Part shown: one piece after another, positions 44,993-54,383 of the stretch
Layout: each line of letters opens with the position of its first letter
Position numbering within the stretch: position 1 is the stretch's first letter
Source: Thiohalocapsa sp. PB-PSB1
GTDB taxonomy: Bacteria; Pseudomonadota; Gammaproteobacteria; Chromatiales; Chromatiaceae
DNA: 64,000 bases
Assembly: GCA_016745215.1 (NCBI GenBank)
Contig: CP050890.1
Coordinates: forward strand, 682,001 to 746,000
Direction of reading: 5' to 3'
Position numbers and translations under genes: made by a program
Notes under the pieces: generated by a model
Databases searched by the model: none
Told to the model about the DNA's origin: nothing
Seen by the model: only the letters and a program-made list of their open reading frames with translations

Positions 44993-45700
44993 AAAAGCGA
45001 GAAAAGGACACCCAAAAAGAAACGAGAAAACGAGAAAAGGACACCCAAAAGACGAGAAAAGAAAAGACGAGAAAAGGACACCCAAAAAGAAGACGAAAAA
45101 AGAGACGAGAAAAGAGAGACGAGAAAAGGACACCCGAGAGAAAGAGACGAGAAAAGGAGAGACGAGAAAAGGACACCCAAAAAGAACAAGAAAAGGAAAG
45201 ACGCCCACTCTCTGCCCCGCCGAAAAGTGGGCGCCGAAAAGTGGGTCGCCGAAAAGTGGGTGTCTTGTATCGCTGGGTGTCCTGTATCGCTGGGTGCTGT
45301 ATCGCTGGGTGTCCTGTATCGCTGGGTGTCCTGTATCGCTGCTGTATCGCTGCTGTATCGCTGTATCGCTTGAAAAGTGGGTGTCCTATATCGCTGCCAT
45401 ATCGCTCCGTGGGTGTCCTATATCGCTTCGTGGTATCGCTTGAAAGGTGGGTGTCCTGTATCGCTATATCGCTTTCTTGAAAAGTGGGTGTCCTATATCG
45501 CTCTCTGTATCGCTGGCCTTGTTCATAACTCCGACCAAGTGACGAGCAGGTGCGTGGGGCTTTTCCGTAAGGTTTTGGTTTTAAGGTTAAAATACTGCGC
45601 CGTTCGAGGTTAACTCTCAAGGCTTGGCCGAGCTTATGAACAAGGCCGTATCGCTGCTGTATCGCTGTATCGCTTGAAAAGTGGGTGTCCTATATCGGTT
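44993..45700 (+). repeat. Low-complexity array 1 (GGACACCC / GTGGGTGTCC core)
   Basis: The left half (to about 45215) repeats GAAAAGGACACCC within A/G-rich spacers (ACGAGAAAA). The centre has GCCGAAAAGTGGG three times. The right half repeats GTGGGTGTCCTGTATCGCT and CTGTATCGCT. The left half is thus the inverse complement theme of the right half. Open frames over it encode only repeats. Interrupted by the MITE at 45515. Its right edge replaces the start of the ABC ATPase gene. Confidence 0.85.
45515..45647 (+). mobile_element. 133-bp MITE-like element inside array 1
   Basis: Perfect 14-bp terminal inverted repeats GGCCTTGTTCATAA (45515-45528) and complement (45634-45647), with imperfect similarity continuing inward (CTCCGACCAAG against CTCGGCCAAG). 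GTATCGCT stands on both sides (45507-45514 and 45648-45655), an apparent 8-bp target duplication, although this octamer is common in the array. No coding capacity. Confidence 0.65.
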
Positions 45701-46587
45701 CCTTGCCCCCGGCACAGCGCGGGATCGCGATGGTGTTCCAGTCCTATGCGCTGTATCCGCACATGACGGTACGCAAAAACATGTCCTTTGCGCTCGAGCT
45801 CGCAAAGAAGCCAAGGGCCGACATCGATGCCGCGGTGGCCAAGGCGGCGGCGATCCTGCAGCTCGATCCCTATCTCGATCGCCTGCCCAAGGCCCTGTCC
45901 GGCGGCCAGCGCCAGCGTGTCGCCATCGGTCGGGCCATCGTCCGCGATCCGAAGGTCTTTTTGTTCGACGAGCCGCTATCGAACCTGGACGCTGCCTTGC
46001 GCGTCGCCACCCGCATCGAGATCGCCCGACTCAAGGAGGCCATGCCCGAGCGCACCATGATCTATGTCACCCATGATCAGGTCGAGGCGATGACCCTGGC
46101 CAGCCGTATTGTCGTGCTGGCCAACCGGGGCATCGCCCAGGTCGGCGCGCCGCTGGAGCTCTATGAGCGACCGCGCAACGAGTTTGTCGCCCAGTTCATC
46201 GGCTCGCCGGCAATGAATCTGTTGCCGGGCAGGATCACCGCCACCGGGGCGTCGACCCGCATCGCCTTGGATGGCGGCGGCGAGGCCGAAAGCGCGGTAT
46301 CGACACCTGCAGATGCGCTCGATCGCCGGGTCAACGTCGGCGTGCGTCCTGAAGATCTGCGCCTGAGCGAAGGGACAGCGCGGTATCTTCATGCCGGTCG
46401 CGTTGACATCACCGAAGCCCTCGGCGAGGTCACATTGCTGTACTTCGCCGCGACGCCGGAGGAGCAGAGCGGGGTCGTCGCCAAGCTGCCAGGCATCCAT
46501 GCCGACCTGCGCAATCGCAACTGCCGACTGACGGCCGATCCGCAGAAGGTGCACTTGTTTGCAGACGGAGAATCGTTGCGGAGGTGA
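45697..46587 (+). pseudogene. ABC transporter ATPase (UgpC/MalK type), N-terminus lost
   Basis: From PPAQRGIAMVFQSYALYPHM (Q-loop) through LSGGQRQRVAIGRAIV (signature), VFLFDEPLSNLDA (Walker B), YVTHDQVEAM (H-loop) to a TOBE-type regulatory domain (VNVGVRPEDLRL) and stop at 46587. The first about 75 residues, including Walker A, are gone; array 1 stands in their place and supplies an accidental ATG at 45685. It cannot hydrolyse ATP normally. No permease or binding-protein gene accompanies it. Confidence 0.85.
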
Positions 46588-46722
46588 TCTCGATGCGGGA
46601 TTCCCTGCTCGACACCGCACAAGGTGGAAAGTCCTGGGAAAAGGCGGACGCGAGCGACGGCCGGCGGGCTTCGGCACCCTCTACCGATTTGGAGCTCCGG
46701 CTCGGCCAAACCGCTTTGCGCG

Positions 46723-49700
46723 CTAACGCTCGCTCTTGGGCATAGCGGAATTCCCTGGGTCGACCGCGTGCTGCAGCTGTACCTGCAGCGGCCCCTTCAT
46801 ATCCAGGTGAAGATCCCGCTGCGGGAAGGCAATCACGATGCCGGCCTCGGCAAACTTGCGGTTGATCGCCTTGTGCAGATCGGTGATGGTGGCGATGCGG
46901 TATTCAATCGAGCTCAGGTAGGCGCGGAGAATCAACGTGAGGGAGTTGTCGCCGAAACCTTCGAAGCTGAGGATCGGGGCCGGATCATCGAGGACATACT
47001 CGTGCTCCTGGGCCGCCTCGCGCATCAGCGATAAGGCCCGGTCGACATCGCTGCCATAGGCGACTCCGGCGACCACCACCACCCGGGTCATCTTGTCGGA
47101 GAGCGACCAGTTGAGCAGGCGCCCGGTGACGAATTCTTTATTTGGTACCAGCAGTTCTTTACGATCCCAATTGCGGATCGTGGTTGCGCGAATCTGAATC
47201 CTGGTCACGACGCCATCGGTATCGCCGACGGTGACGATGTCTCCCACTCGGATAGGACGCTCGAACAAGATGATCAGGCCGCTAATGAAGTTGGCGACGA
47301 TTTCCTGCAGGCCGAAGCCGATACCCACGCCGAGAGCCGCCACCAGCCATTGCAATTGCGACCACTGGACACCGATGGTGCCGAAGACGAGCAGAAGTCC
47401 AAACGTGATGATGGCATAGGTCGTCAGAGTGATGATGGTATAGCGACCACCGGCGCTGATATCGGCGCGGCGCAGCAAGAGCATTTCCAACACGGCAGGC
47501 AGTTGTTTTGCCAGCACGAAGGTGGCAACGGCAAAGACAAGTGTCAGCCCGAGATCGGCCAGGGTAACCGGGTCGATCCGGTCTTCGCCGTCGACTGTGA
47601 CGATATGACGCCAGAGTGTGATGTTGTCGAGGATGCGCAATGCGGGAATCACATCGGACCAGATGATCCAAACCCCAATCAGACCAGCGACGATGACGCC
47701 AGTCTTGATCAGGTCATCGCTGGTATCGCTCAGCGATTCCAGATCGACCTCCGGCTCGTCCACCTCGATCAATCCGGATAGGTCATCCGCACCGTCCTGT
47801 ACCGCCGCCTGCTCCCGGGCTGCACGCAGCGCCTGGCGCCGCTCCATCGCCTTTTGATAAGCGATACGCCGACGCGTGACCCTGACCCAGCGTTGTGCCA
47901 GTGCTGCCAGGAGTGTCAGAATCACGATCAACCAGATACTGTTGACATAACGACCGATAAGGGTCGCCGCCGTATAGATGAAGCCCAGCACGGCCAGCAT
48001 TCCAAACGCCAGCGGAGCGCTGATGCACAGTGGATACCAAATCGCGTGTAGGAACGGAAGCCTTCGCTCGGACCCGTGGCTTGGCATGAACGCCAGCACG
48101 CCGGACCTCGGGTGAAATAAGCGGTAGAGCGCGATTGCTAGCGATACCACGAGGATAACCAACGCGATGCGCCCGACCGCCCAGCCGGCGTTCAGCGGGT
48201 CGAGGGCAACGATGACCGCTGTCACCCCGGCGGCCGGCAAATAGGTCCAGGATAATCGGTCCAATTCGCGCCGCAGCAGCTGAAGGCTGGGCTCCGGCCA
48301 GCGGAAATGTGCCGCCGCGAGCCCGCGCGGAATACAGATGAAGCGGAAAGCGCGCAGCAGGTAGAATTGCATTGCCAGCAAGACCAGCGCGATGCCCACG
48401 GCCGCCGAGAATTCGGTCGCCGCCTCGGAGACCTGCAGCTGCCAGCCCACGACCGCGGCCAGTAAGGGCCAGGCGGCAGCGGCGACGAGACTAACGATCA
48501 GTACCTGGAGGGTGTATGCGAATCGATCGGTGATGGGCTTGCCGAGCTTGTTGCTGGTCTCCTCGACGAAGCGGACCAGGTACTTTCGGCCCCACAGAAA
48601 CGCAATGAGCGCAGAGCCGAGCAGGATGAAAACGGCGGAGTGCGTGGCCTGGTGGGCGAGAACGCTGGCAGCACCATACCAGCCGCTCGGCGAGATGATC
48701 CGCCAAATCTGCTCGGGTAAGGCTCCCAATTCCGCAAGCTCATTGCGCGAGGCGCTGCGCACCCACAATAGGTTCACATCGAGCAGTTCGTCGAACCGCT
48801 TGATGGTCTTCAGCAGGTCGGTTTGGCTGGCTTCGAGTTCGCCGAGCTCGAGCAGCAGCAGGTCTTCGGATTCGATGGCCTGCTGCAATAGTGCCCGGCG
48901 CTCGTCGACGAGTTCGACGAGTCGTGTCCGCATGGACTCGCTCGCCTCATCGACCCCGGCTTCGGCAAGCAACCTCGAGACATGGGCTTCGGTATCCATC
49001 AGTCGCTGCTGCTCGCGTCGATGCAGCACGCGCTTGATCCCGGTCTGACTCGCCAGCGCCTCGCGTTCCCGTGCCTTGCGTTCGAATAGGCGCAGTTCAG
49101 GCAAGTTCTGCCGCTGCTGTCTCAGCAGGTTTCCGAGTTCACCGCTTAGGTTGGACCCGCCGATGGCGATGATTTCCCGCGCGCTGTTGAAATCGCCGTC
49201 GAGCTGTCTTTCCAGTAGTTCGGTCGCTTCTTTTCGCCTGGCGATGTCGTCGAGTTGTGCGACAGTTTGTGCGATCTGATTCGACAGGCTGGCATTGCCC
49301 CCCGCCAGACGCACCACCAGCGGGTGTTGGCCTTCAGCCTCCAGGCGACGTGTCTCCGCTGCCAGCATGGCGCGCTCCGCATCTGCTTGGCGCCGGGTTC
49401 TGATCAGTTCCTCCAGCAAAGCGATGCGTCGCCCGATCGCTGCTGAGCGTTGCCCTGCCGCTTCTCGCTTCGCCTCCAGCAGGTCCACTCGGGCCGAATG
49501 GCTCGACAACTCTTGATCGAGCATCTCGTTTTCGGTGCGCAGCGCCTGCGCTTGGGCCTCGAGCAACCATCTTCTTGCCTGGGTATCCATGGATTCGTCC
49601 TCGGCAGCGCTCAACAGCTGCTGCTGGGCTTGGTTCTCGGTCAGTTCCTCTTCGACTGACTGTAATCGCTGTCGGATCAGCGCGGGGCGGGCGGCTTCCT

Positions 49701-50163
49701 CTTCCAGCCGCCGCGACAGGTCTGCCAACAGGTTGTTAGCGAGCGCGAGATCGCCCTTGTCCTGAAGCAGAAATGTCTCGAGGTCTTGCAGCGACGAGGA
49801 ACGATCCAAGGGCAAGGTGATTTCCGCCTCCGCGGCGCTCGACGCGGCAGTCTTTTCCCTGATCGCCAACGCTTCGCCAGGCGCTGTTTGCAAGGCCTCG
49901 CGAAAAGCCTGCGCGGCCGCCTCGTTCGCAGCGGTTTCTTGCAAATAGCTCAGTGCCTGTTGGTAGAGGGACAGCAGCTGATTCTTGTGTTCGTCCGATG
50001 GATCGGCGGCCGACTCGGCCTCGGCGATCTTGGCTTCGAGGATCTCCGCGTTCGGCACAGGGGCTGCGTTGACCGGCGCGGTTTGGGCAACCGCGATCTG
50101 GGAGGCGAACGCGAGCAGCCACAGGCAGATCGCCAGAAGACCCCGACAAAAGGAATTTGTCAT
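46723..50163 (-). CDS. mscK: MscK/KefA-type large mechanosensitive channel
   Basis: 1,146 residues from ATG 50163; the frame continues to 50361, but MTNSFCRGLLAICLWLLAF begins a proper signal peptide (cleavage near AVAQ). A periplasmic coiled-coil domain of about 490 residues (long Glu/Leu/Ala/Arg heptads) is followed by roughly ten or eleven membrane helices. The MscS pore domain is at about 900-1130: GVGIGFGLQEIVANFISGLIILFERPIRVGDIV, then NWDRKELLVPNKEFVTGRLLNW. E. coli MscK is 1,120 residues. It should open on membrane tension and ionic cues. Last gene of a four-gene operon, 20 bp after DUF481. Confidence 0.9.
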   Translation of the reverse strand: MTNSFCRGLLAICLWLLAFASQIAVAQTAPVNAAPVPNAEILEAKIAEAESAADPSDEHKNQLLSLYQQALSYLQETAANEAAAQAFREALQTAPGEALAIREKTAASSAAEAEITLPLDRSSSLQDLETFLLQDKGDLALANNLLADLSRRLEEEAARPALIRQRLQSVEEELTENQAQQQLLSAAEDESMDTQARRWLLEAQAQALRTENEMLDQELSSHSARVDLLEAKREAAGQRSAAIGRRIALLEELIRTRRQADAERAMLAAETRRLEAEGQHPLVVRLAGGNASLSNQIAQTVAQLDDIARRKEATELLERQLDGDFNSAREIIAIGGSNLSGELGNLLRQQRQNLPELRLFERKAREREALASQTGIKRVLHRREQQRLMDTEAHVSRLLAEAGVDEASESMRTRLVELVDERRALLQQAIESEDLLLLELGELEASQTDLLKTIKRFDELLDVNLLWVRSASRNELAELGALPEQIWRIISPSGWYGAASVLAHQATHSAVFILLGSALIAFLWGRKYLVRFVEETSNKLGKPITDRFAYTLQVLIVSLVAAAAWPLLAAVVGWQLQVSEAATEFSAAVGIALVLLAMQFYLLRAFRFICIPRGLAAAHFRWPEPSLQLLRRELDRLSWTYLPAAGVTAVIVALDPLNAGWAVGRIALVILVVSLAIALYRLFHPRSGVLAFMPSHGSERRLPFLHAIWYPLCISAPLAFGMLAVLGFIYTAATLIGRYVNSIWLIVILTLLAALAQRWVRVTRRRIAYQKAMERRQALRAAREQAAVQDGADDLSGLIEVDEPEVDLESLSDTSDDLIKTGVIVAGLIGVWIIWSDVIPALRILDNITLWRHIVTVDGEDRIDPVTLADLGLTLVFAVATFVLAKQLPAVLEMLLLRRADISAGGRYTIITLTTYAIITFGLLLVFGTIGVQWSQLQWLVAALGVGIGFGLQEIVANFISGLIILFERPIRVGDIVTVGDTDGVVTRIQIRATTIRNWDRKELLVPNKEFVTGRLLNWSLSDKMTRVVVVAGVAYGSDVDRALSLMREAAQEHEYVLDDPAPILSFEGFGDNSLTLILRAYLSSIEYRIATITDLHKAINRKFAEAGIVIAFPQRDLHLDMKGPLQVQLQHAVDPGNSAMPKSER

Positions 50164-50182
50164 GGTTTGCTGACGCACGAGT

Positions 50183-51220
50183 TCACCATTCATAGCCCAA
50201 CTTGAGGCGCACTGTCGTATCCGTGGTCTTGGCTTGGATCGCCGGGTTGCTGTCATAGTCGTATTCGAATTCAACGCTTCCGGAGAAACCGCCGGCCAAG
50301 GGTAGCCGGAGCCCTGTCCACGATTGCCACAGAAATTTGTTCTCGCCATCGAGGGCAACATAACCGAACTGCCGATGGTAGGGCTGCAGTCGGTTCTGCC
50401 AAACGAGTTGATCGTAGCGCAGCAGCCAACTCATACCCCAATAGTTCTGATCGGGCTGATCGTAGTAATCTTCGTACAACGGTGCGGGACCGGCCTGCAT
50501 GCTCAGATTCAGGGCGTCGCTCTCGAAGGCAAGATAACCAAGGACTGGTCCACCAAGCGTCCGCAAGCGGATCTGCGCAAAGCGGTCGTGCTCTAGCACG
50601 AACCATGCAGCACCGTACCAGCGAGACGGCAACAGGCGACTGTATTGGTTGAAAGTCGACCATTTATCGGTGGTCTTTTCCGAATGATTGGTATCGAACT
50701 CGAGCGCACCGAAGCTGTGAGCACGATGCCAGCCTTGGCGATAGTCTAGCCGGTAGTCGAAGTCGATTTCGCTTTTGTCGGTATTGCCCTTTTCGTCGCT
50801 GAGGGCAAAATTGACGCGTCCGCTGAACTCGGGCTTTGGCGTGACAGGGGGAGGTCCGGCGAGTGCAGTGCGCGCAGATTGGGAGGCTTTGTTCTCGGGT
50901 TCTGACGCGATGTCTTGTTGGTCGCTCGACTGTGGCACGTTCGTGACTGCATCCGGCTCGGCATGGGGCGGCTCTTCGATCCTGTTACCGGCCTGCATGG
51001 GCCTGCGTGAGTGCGATTGCACCCCGCTGCGATCGATTTCAACAATGCCGAGGTAGGCCGTCTTCAGCAGGATGGTTTGTTTGGTTTCCCGAACGATCGT
51101 GCCGGTCAGACGGTCGCCGTTGCTCATGACGACCTCGTCGCCGAGTGCCGCTTGCAGGTACAAGGAGCCGATGGGAGACAGGATGAAAACTAAAACCCCG
51201 GCTCGACAGCGGTTATCCAT
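50183..51220 (-). CDS. DUF481 outer-membrane protein
   Basis: 345 residues from ATG 51220 with GGAAG upstream; the start overlaps the stop of the binding-protein gene by one base. Signal peptide (cleavage near LQAALG-D), a short N-terminal beta domain (MSNGDRLTGTIVRETKQTIL), a Pro/Gln/Glu-rich linker (about 90-140) and a C-terminal DUF481 barrel (about 145-345) of YdiY type ending TTVRLKLGYEW. Relatives are salt- or acid-induced outer-membrane proteins of unknown function. Its place before mscK suggests an osmotic theme. Confidence 0.83.
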   Translation of the reverse strand: MDNRCRAGVLVFILSPIGSLYLQAALGDEVVMSNGDRLTGTIVRETKQTILLKTAYLGIVEIDRSGVQSHSRRPMQAGNRIEEPPHAEPDAVTNVPQSSDQQDIASEPENKASQSARTALAGPPPVTPKPEFSGRVNFALSDEKGNTDKSEIDFDYRLDYRQGWHRAHSFGALEFDTNHSEKTTDKWSTFNQYSRLLPSRWYGAAWFVLEHDRFAQIRLRTLGGPVLGYLAFESDALNLSMQAGPAPLYEDYYDQPDQNYWGMSWLLRYDQLVWQNRLQPYHRQFGYVALDGENKFLWQSWTGLRLPLAGGFSGSVEFEYDYDSNPAIQAKTTDTTVRLKLGYEW

Positions 51221-52086
51221 CACTGCACTTCCTTCTTCCGATTCAGATAACGGCGGACGATCTCCGCATCGTCGAGCATGCCCACATGATTCTCGAGATA
51301 GAGATTGATCCAACGCAGCAGATTGGGGGAATCCGCGCGCACGGCGATGCGAATATCATCCGGCTGGCGAATGTCCTGGTCTATGGCGACGTAGATCGCG
51401 GTCGCAGGATGGCTGCGCATATAGTAATCGACCTGTAGCCCGCCGCTGATCGCGGCAAAGATATCGCCTGCCCTGACGGCTTTGACCATCTCATCCAGCG
51501 TGTCGAACTGCCTCAGTAGCGACTCCGGGAAATCCCGTTTGCGCTTGGTTTCGTAAACGCTGCCACCGATCACGCCGACATAGAGCTCGGGCGCATTGGC
51601 AATCTCCTCGATGGCGCGTACGTTCTCAACTCCATAGTCGTGCCTGATTCTTGCAAACTGAGCGCGGTTATAAAAGAAGTACCCGCTCTGCTGGATATAA
51701 GGTCGCGAGAAAAAGACGTAGCGCGCACGCTGCATCCCACCTGACAAGTAGGAAACAGCAATGTCCGCCTGTTTGCGAGCAACCAGCTCGACAACGCCGT
51801 CATAGGTTTCGGCGGTACGCACGAACTCCGCCGCAACGCCCAGTTTCTTGGCAAGATCGCGCGCCAGATCGGGTTCGGAGCCCGTCAAGGAGCCGTCCGC
51901 ATTGGTCATGATCATCGGCGCTGCGTCCTTAGCGCGAATTGCGACCCGGATCAGACCCGCATCGAGGATGCGTTGGATGTCCGGGAAGATCGCGGGTTCG
52001 GCTGCCGCAGCAGGATGAACCAGTGACGTCAGGCTGAGCATGAGCCCGAGTCCTATGGCGAGAAGTCGTGAATGCATGGAGTTCAT
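51220..52086 (-). CDS. Periplasmic solute-binding protein (SBP_bac_3)
   Basis: 288 residues. Signal peptide to HPAAAAE near residue 30. Family 3 binding-protein fold: LIRVAIRAKDAAPMIMTNADGSLTGSEPDLARDLAKKLG, QADIAVSYLSGGMQRARYVFFSRPY, VGVIGGSVYE, IAVRADSPNLLRWIN. Typical ligands are amino acids. Coupled by ATGA overlap to the DAACS symporter upstream and by one base to the DUF481 gene downstream. No ABC permease is present, so it either presents solute to the secondary transporter or acts as a sensor. Confidence 0.87.
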   Translation of the reverse strand: MNSMHSRLLAIGLGLMLSLTSLVHPAAAAEPAIFPDIQRILDAGLIRVAIRAKDAAPMIMTNADGSLTGSEPDLARDLAKKLGVAAEFVRTAETYDGVVELVARKQADIAVSYLSGGMQRARYVFFSRPYIQQSGYFFYNRAQFARIRHDYGVENVRAIEEIANAPELYVGVIGGSVYETKRKRDFPESLLRQFDTLDEMVKAVRAGDIFAAISGGLQVDYYMRSHPATAIYVAIDQDIRQPDDIRIAVRADSPNLLRWINLYLENHVGMLDDAEIVRRYLNRKKEVQ

Positions 52087-53357
52087 GGCGTTTGCGGTTG
52101 ATGATGTTCTGTCGAGAGCGCGGGCTGCTCGGGAATCTCCAGACCGCGCCTTGCTGTCATGACCGTCAACGTGACGTTGGCTTGCAAGGTCAACACCGTA
52201 CGCATTGGGCCGATGATGTTATCCGTGGTGGCGAGCACGACCAATGCCAATGAGGTTGGGATACCCACCGACCCGAGGATCGGTGCGACGGTTGGGATCA
52301 GCACAGCACCTCCGCCGACGGCGGTGGCACCCGCGATGATCGAGCCGATCGCGATAACGACGTAATCCTGGGCACCCAGGTCGATGACGTAAATCTGCGC
52401 CAGAAACACGGTCAGAAAGGATAATAAAAATACCGCGCCATGCTGGTTAGCGAAAATTCCGAAGGGGATGACTAGGTCTGGAACCCGACGATCGACGCCA
52501 TAATCCTGCTCCAGCATGTCCAGTGTTGCCGGCAGTGCGACGATCGGGTTATTCGTCATGAAGGCCAGGATATTCGGGTTGTTGAGCTTGGATAAGGTCG
52601 CAACGATAGGGCCGCGCACGGCGATCCAGAAGAACAGCAAATAGACGATCATCAAAGTCACGCCACCGACATAGAAGATGACGACGAACTTGGTCAGCGC
52701 TAACAACACCTTGGCGTCGATCTGCGCTACCACGCCCGAGATGAAGAGCAGCAGCCCTGGCGCCAGCAAAAGGATTGCCCAGCGGAACAGCTGCATGAAG
52801 GCGTCGTAGATCGATTTGAAAAAACCGAGCGCCGGTGCGGCCGAATCACCCTCGATGAGACCCAGCGCCAGGCCGAGGCAAACGCTGAGGAATACGATGC
52901 TCATAACCTGGTTGGCGCTCAATGCTTCGAATGGGTTGGTTGGAATGATCTGAGCCAAAAAACCGAGGATACCGCCATCAGCCCTTGCTACCGCTGGCGA
53001 TTCGAGAATCAGCGAGCCAATACTTGCTTCGGCATCGGAACCCAGCCCGCTGCCAGGAGCGAGAAGGACAGCAGCGCCAATCCCGATCACACAGGGCAGG
53101 ATCAGGCCAACGAGGTACAGACCCACCATGGGCTTGAACAGTGGTCGGGTATTATCGTCTTTGAGCAGTCCGGCGATGCCGATCACGATCGCTGTGATCA
53201 AAATCGGGATTAGGCACATAGATAGAAAAGCGATGTAGATGCTGCCGATCGGATACAGGGCATTGCCGACCGGCTTGGCCAACAGCCCAATCGCAAAACC
53301 GCCCGCCACGGCTGCGAGAACTGACTTTGGATTAGTCAATATACGATTGATATTCAT
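52083..53357 (-). CDS. Dicarboxylate/amino acid:cation symporter (DAACS/SDF)
   Basis: 424 residues, eight helices plus two re-entrant hairpins. Family motifs: FLSMCLIPILITAIVIGIA in the third helix, NNPIVALPATLDMLEQ in the position of the NxxxLPxT substrate-binding signature, GGGAVLIPTVAPILGSVGIP in HP2 and TTDNIIGPMRTVLTL in the last helix. Normally a Na+ or H+ coupled glutamate/aspartate or C4-dicarboxylate importer; the ligand-binding Arg of TM8 appears as GPMRT. First gene of the operon; its upstream region (53358-53770) should hold the promoter. Confidence 0.88.
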   Translation of the reverse strand: MNINRILTNPKSVLAAVAGGFAIGLLAKPVGNALYPIGSIYIAFLSMCLIPILITAIVIGIAGLLKDDNTRPLFKPMVGLYLVGLILPCVIGIGAAVLLAPGSGLGSDAEASIGSLILESPAVARADGGILGFLAQIIPTNPFEALSANQVMSIVFLSVCLGLALGLIEGDSAAPALGFFKSIYDAFMQLFRWAILLLAPGLLLFISGVVAQIDAKVLLALTKFVVIFYVGGVTLMIVYLLFFWIAVRGPIVATLSKLNNPNILAFMTNNPIVALPATLDMLEQDYGVDRRVPDLVIPFGIFANQHGAVFLLSFLTVFLAQIYVIDLGAQDYVVIAIGSIIAGATAVGGGAVLIPTVAPILGSVGIPTSLALVVLATTDNIIGPMRTVLTLQANVTLTVMTARRGLEIPEQPALSTEHHQPQTP

Positions 53358-53770
53358 GGCATTTTTTCATCAGGATGGTTTGCGACTGGGATAGCAACAG
53401 CACGAGGATGAATGTTGAGCCATGGGCAGATGCGAGATGGTTCGATGATGGTGCAGCGAGCTATCCCGGGTCGATGCTCGTTTGGATCTTGCGCAATGGA
53501 GTTTCGCGAAAGGGTTTGATGGAGCCCATGCCGAACCACCATGAGGATAAGGCCGCAAACCTGAAAAAAAATCGTCCAGTCGCTCAAAATGGGCGACAAC
53601 CGCAAACACCAAGTCTAGGTTGGAATGTCAGGCTGAGCAGGGCCGATGGACCAGACTGTCCTGGCAATTGCGGCCAACAGCGCGCCGGCCATGGTTCGCC
53701 TGTTGGTCGTGGAAGGCTCGCCGTGTTGATCACTGCGGCGGCTGGAGAAATGAACGACTGGGATGAACTG
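53358..53770. other. Intergenic between HTH stop and DAACS start
   Basis: 413 bp; open frames present but none plausible. Both flanking genes are on the minus strand, so the promoter of the transporter operon lies here; I cannot identify its boxes with confidence. Confidence 0.45.
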
Positions 53771-54235
53771 CTAAGATCCAGGCTCTTGGTCGGATATGGC
53801 CTCTCTCCAGGCGTTGATGACCGTGAGCAGATAATGCATGGTCGCCTGAGTGGCGGGCTCGAGATCCTCCGCGGCCTTGGCGGTGGCGACCAGATAGCCC
53901 CTGTCGCGGCGCGTGATCCAGCCCAGCCGCTCCAGGTCATGGAGCTTGCGACGAACGGTCTCCCTGGGAATGCCGCTGTAGTCCGAAATGGACTGGAGAT
54001 TGATCGGAGCAGGCTCGTCGGTTCGTTCCTCATGCATGAAGCGGTCGTAGCACATGTCGTCGATGCGGCCCCGGGAGAGAGTCCGCGAGCCGATGATGGC
54101 GAGCACCAGCATGCGATCCAGGTCGCCACCGAACTGCCGACGCAACCTGACCAGCAACTCGCTGAAGGCGTCGTTGTGAGCGGGCCAGATGCGGCCGAAC
54201 ACCTGATGCAGGCTTGCTTGGTCGAATTTCTTCAT
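53771..54235 (-). CDS. Winged-helix transcriptional regulator
   Basis: 154 residues from ATG 54235 (AGAGAGG 10 bp upstream; an in-frame ATG three codons earlier is possible). A helical N-terminal half (about 1-80), then a helix-turn-helix SISDYSGIPRETVRRKLHDLERLGWITRRDRGYLV (about 88-122) of Crp/MarR-like wing type. It lies upstream of the DAACS operon in the same direction and may regulate it. No cyclic-nucleotide domain is visible, so the signal is unknown. Confidence 0.75.
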   Translation of the reverse strand: MKKFDQASLHQVFGRIWPAHNDAFSELLVRLRRQFGGDLDRMLVLAIIGSRTLSRGRIDDMCYDRFMHEERTDEPAPINLQSISDYSGIPRETVRRKLHDLERLGWITRRDRGYLVATAKAAEDLEPATQATMHYLLTVINAWREAISDQEPGS

Positions 54236-54383
54236 AGGATGCAACCTCTCTCACCCATATTGGGCGGTTTGAGTATTGCATTATCGGCATCATCCGGTCA
54301 GCCTGCAACGAATTGCGCCGTCGGAATCGGACGGGTTGTCCTTATCACGCTTGTCAACATCTTCATCCCGACCGCGCACGCCA

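Noticed and set aside
48392..49048. Plus-strand Ser/Arg-rich frame of 218 residues
   Set aside because: Antisense of the MscK coiled-coil and membrane region; no motif.
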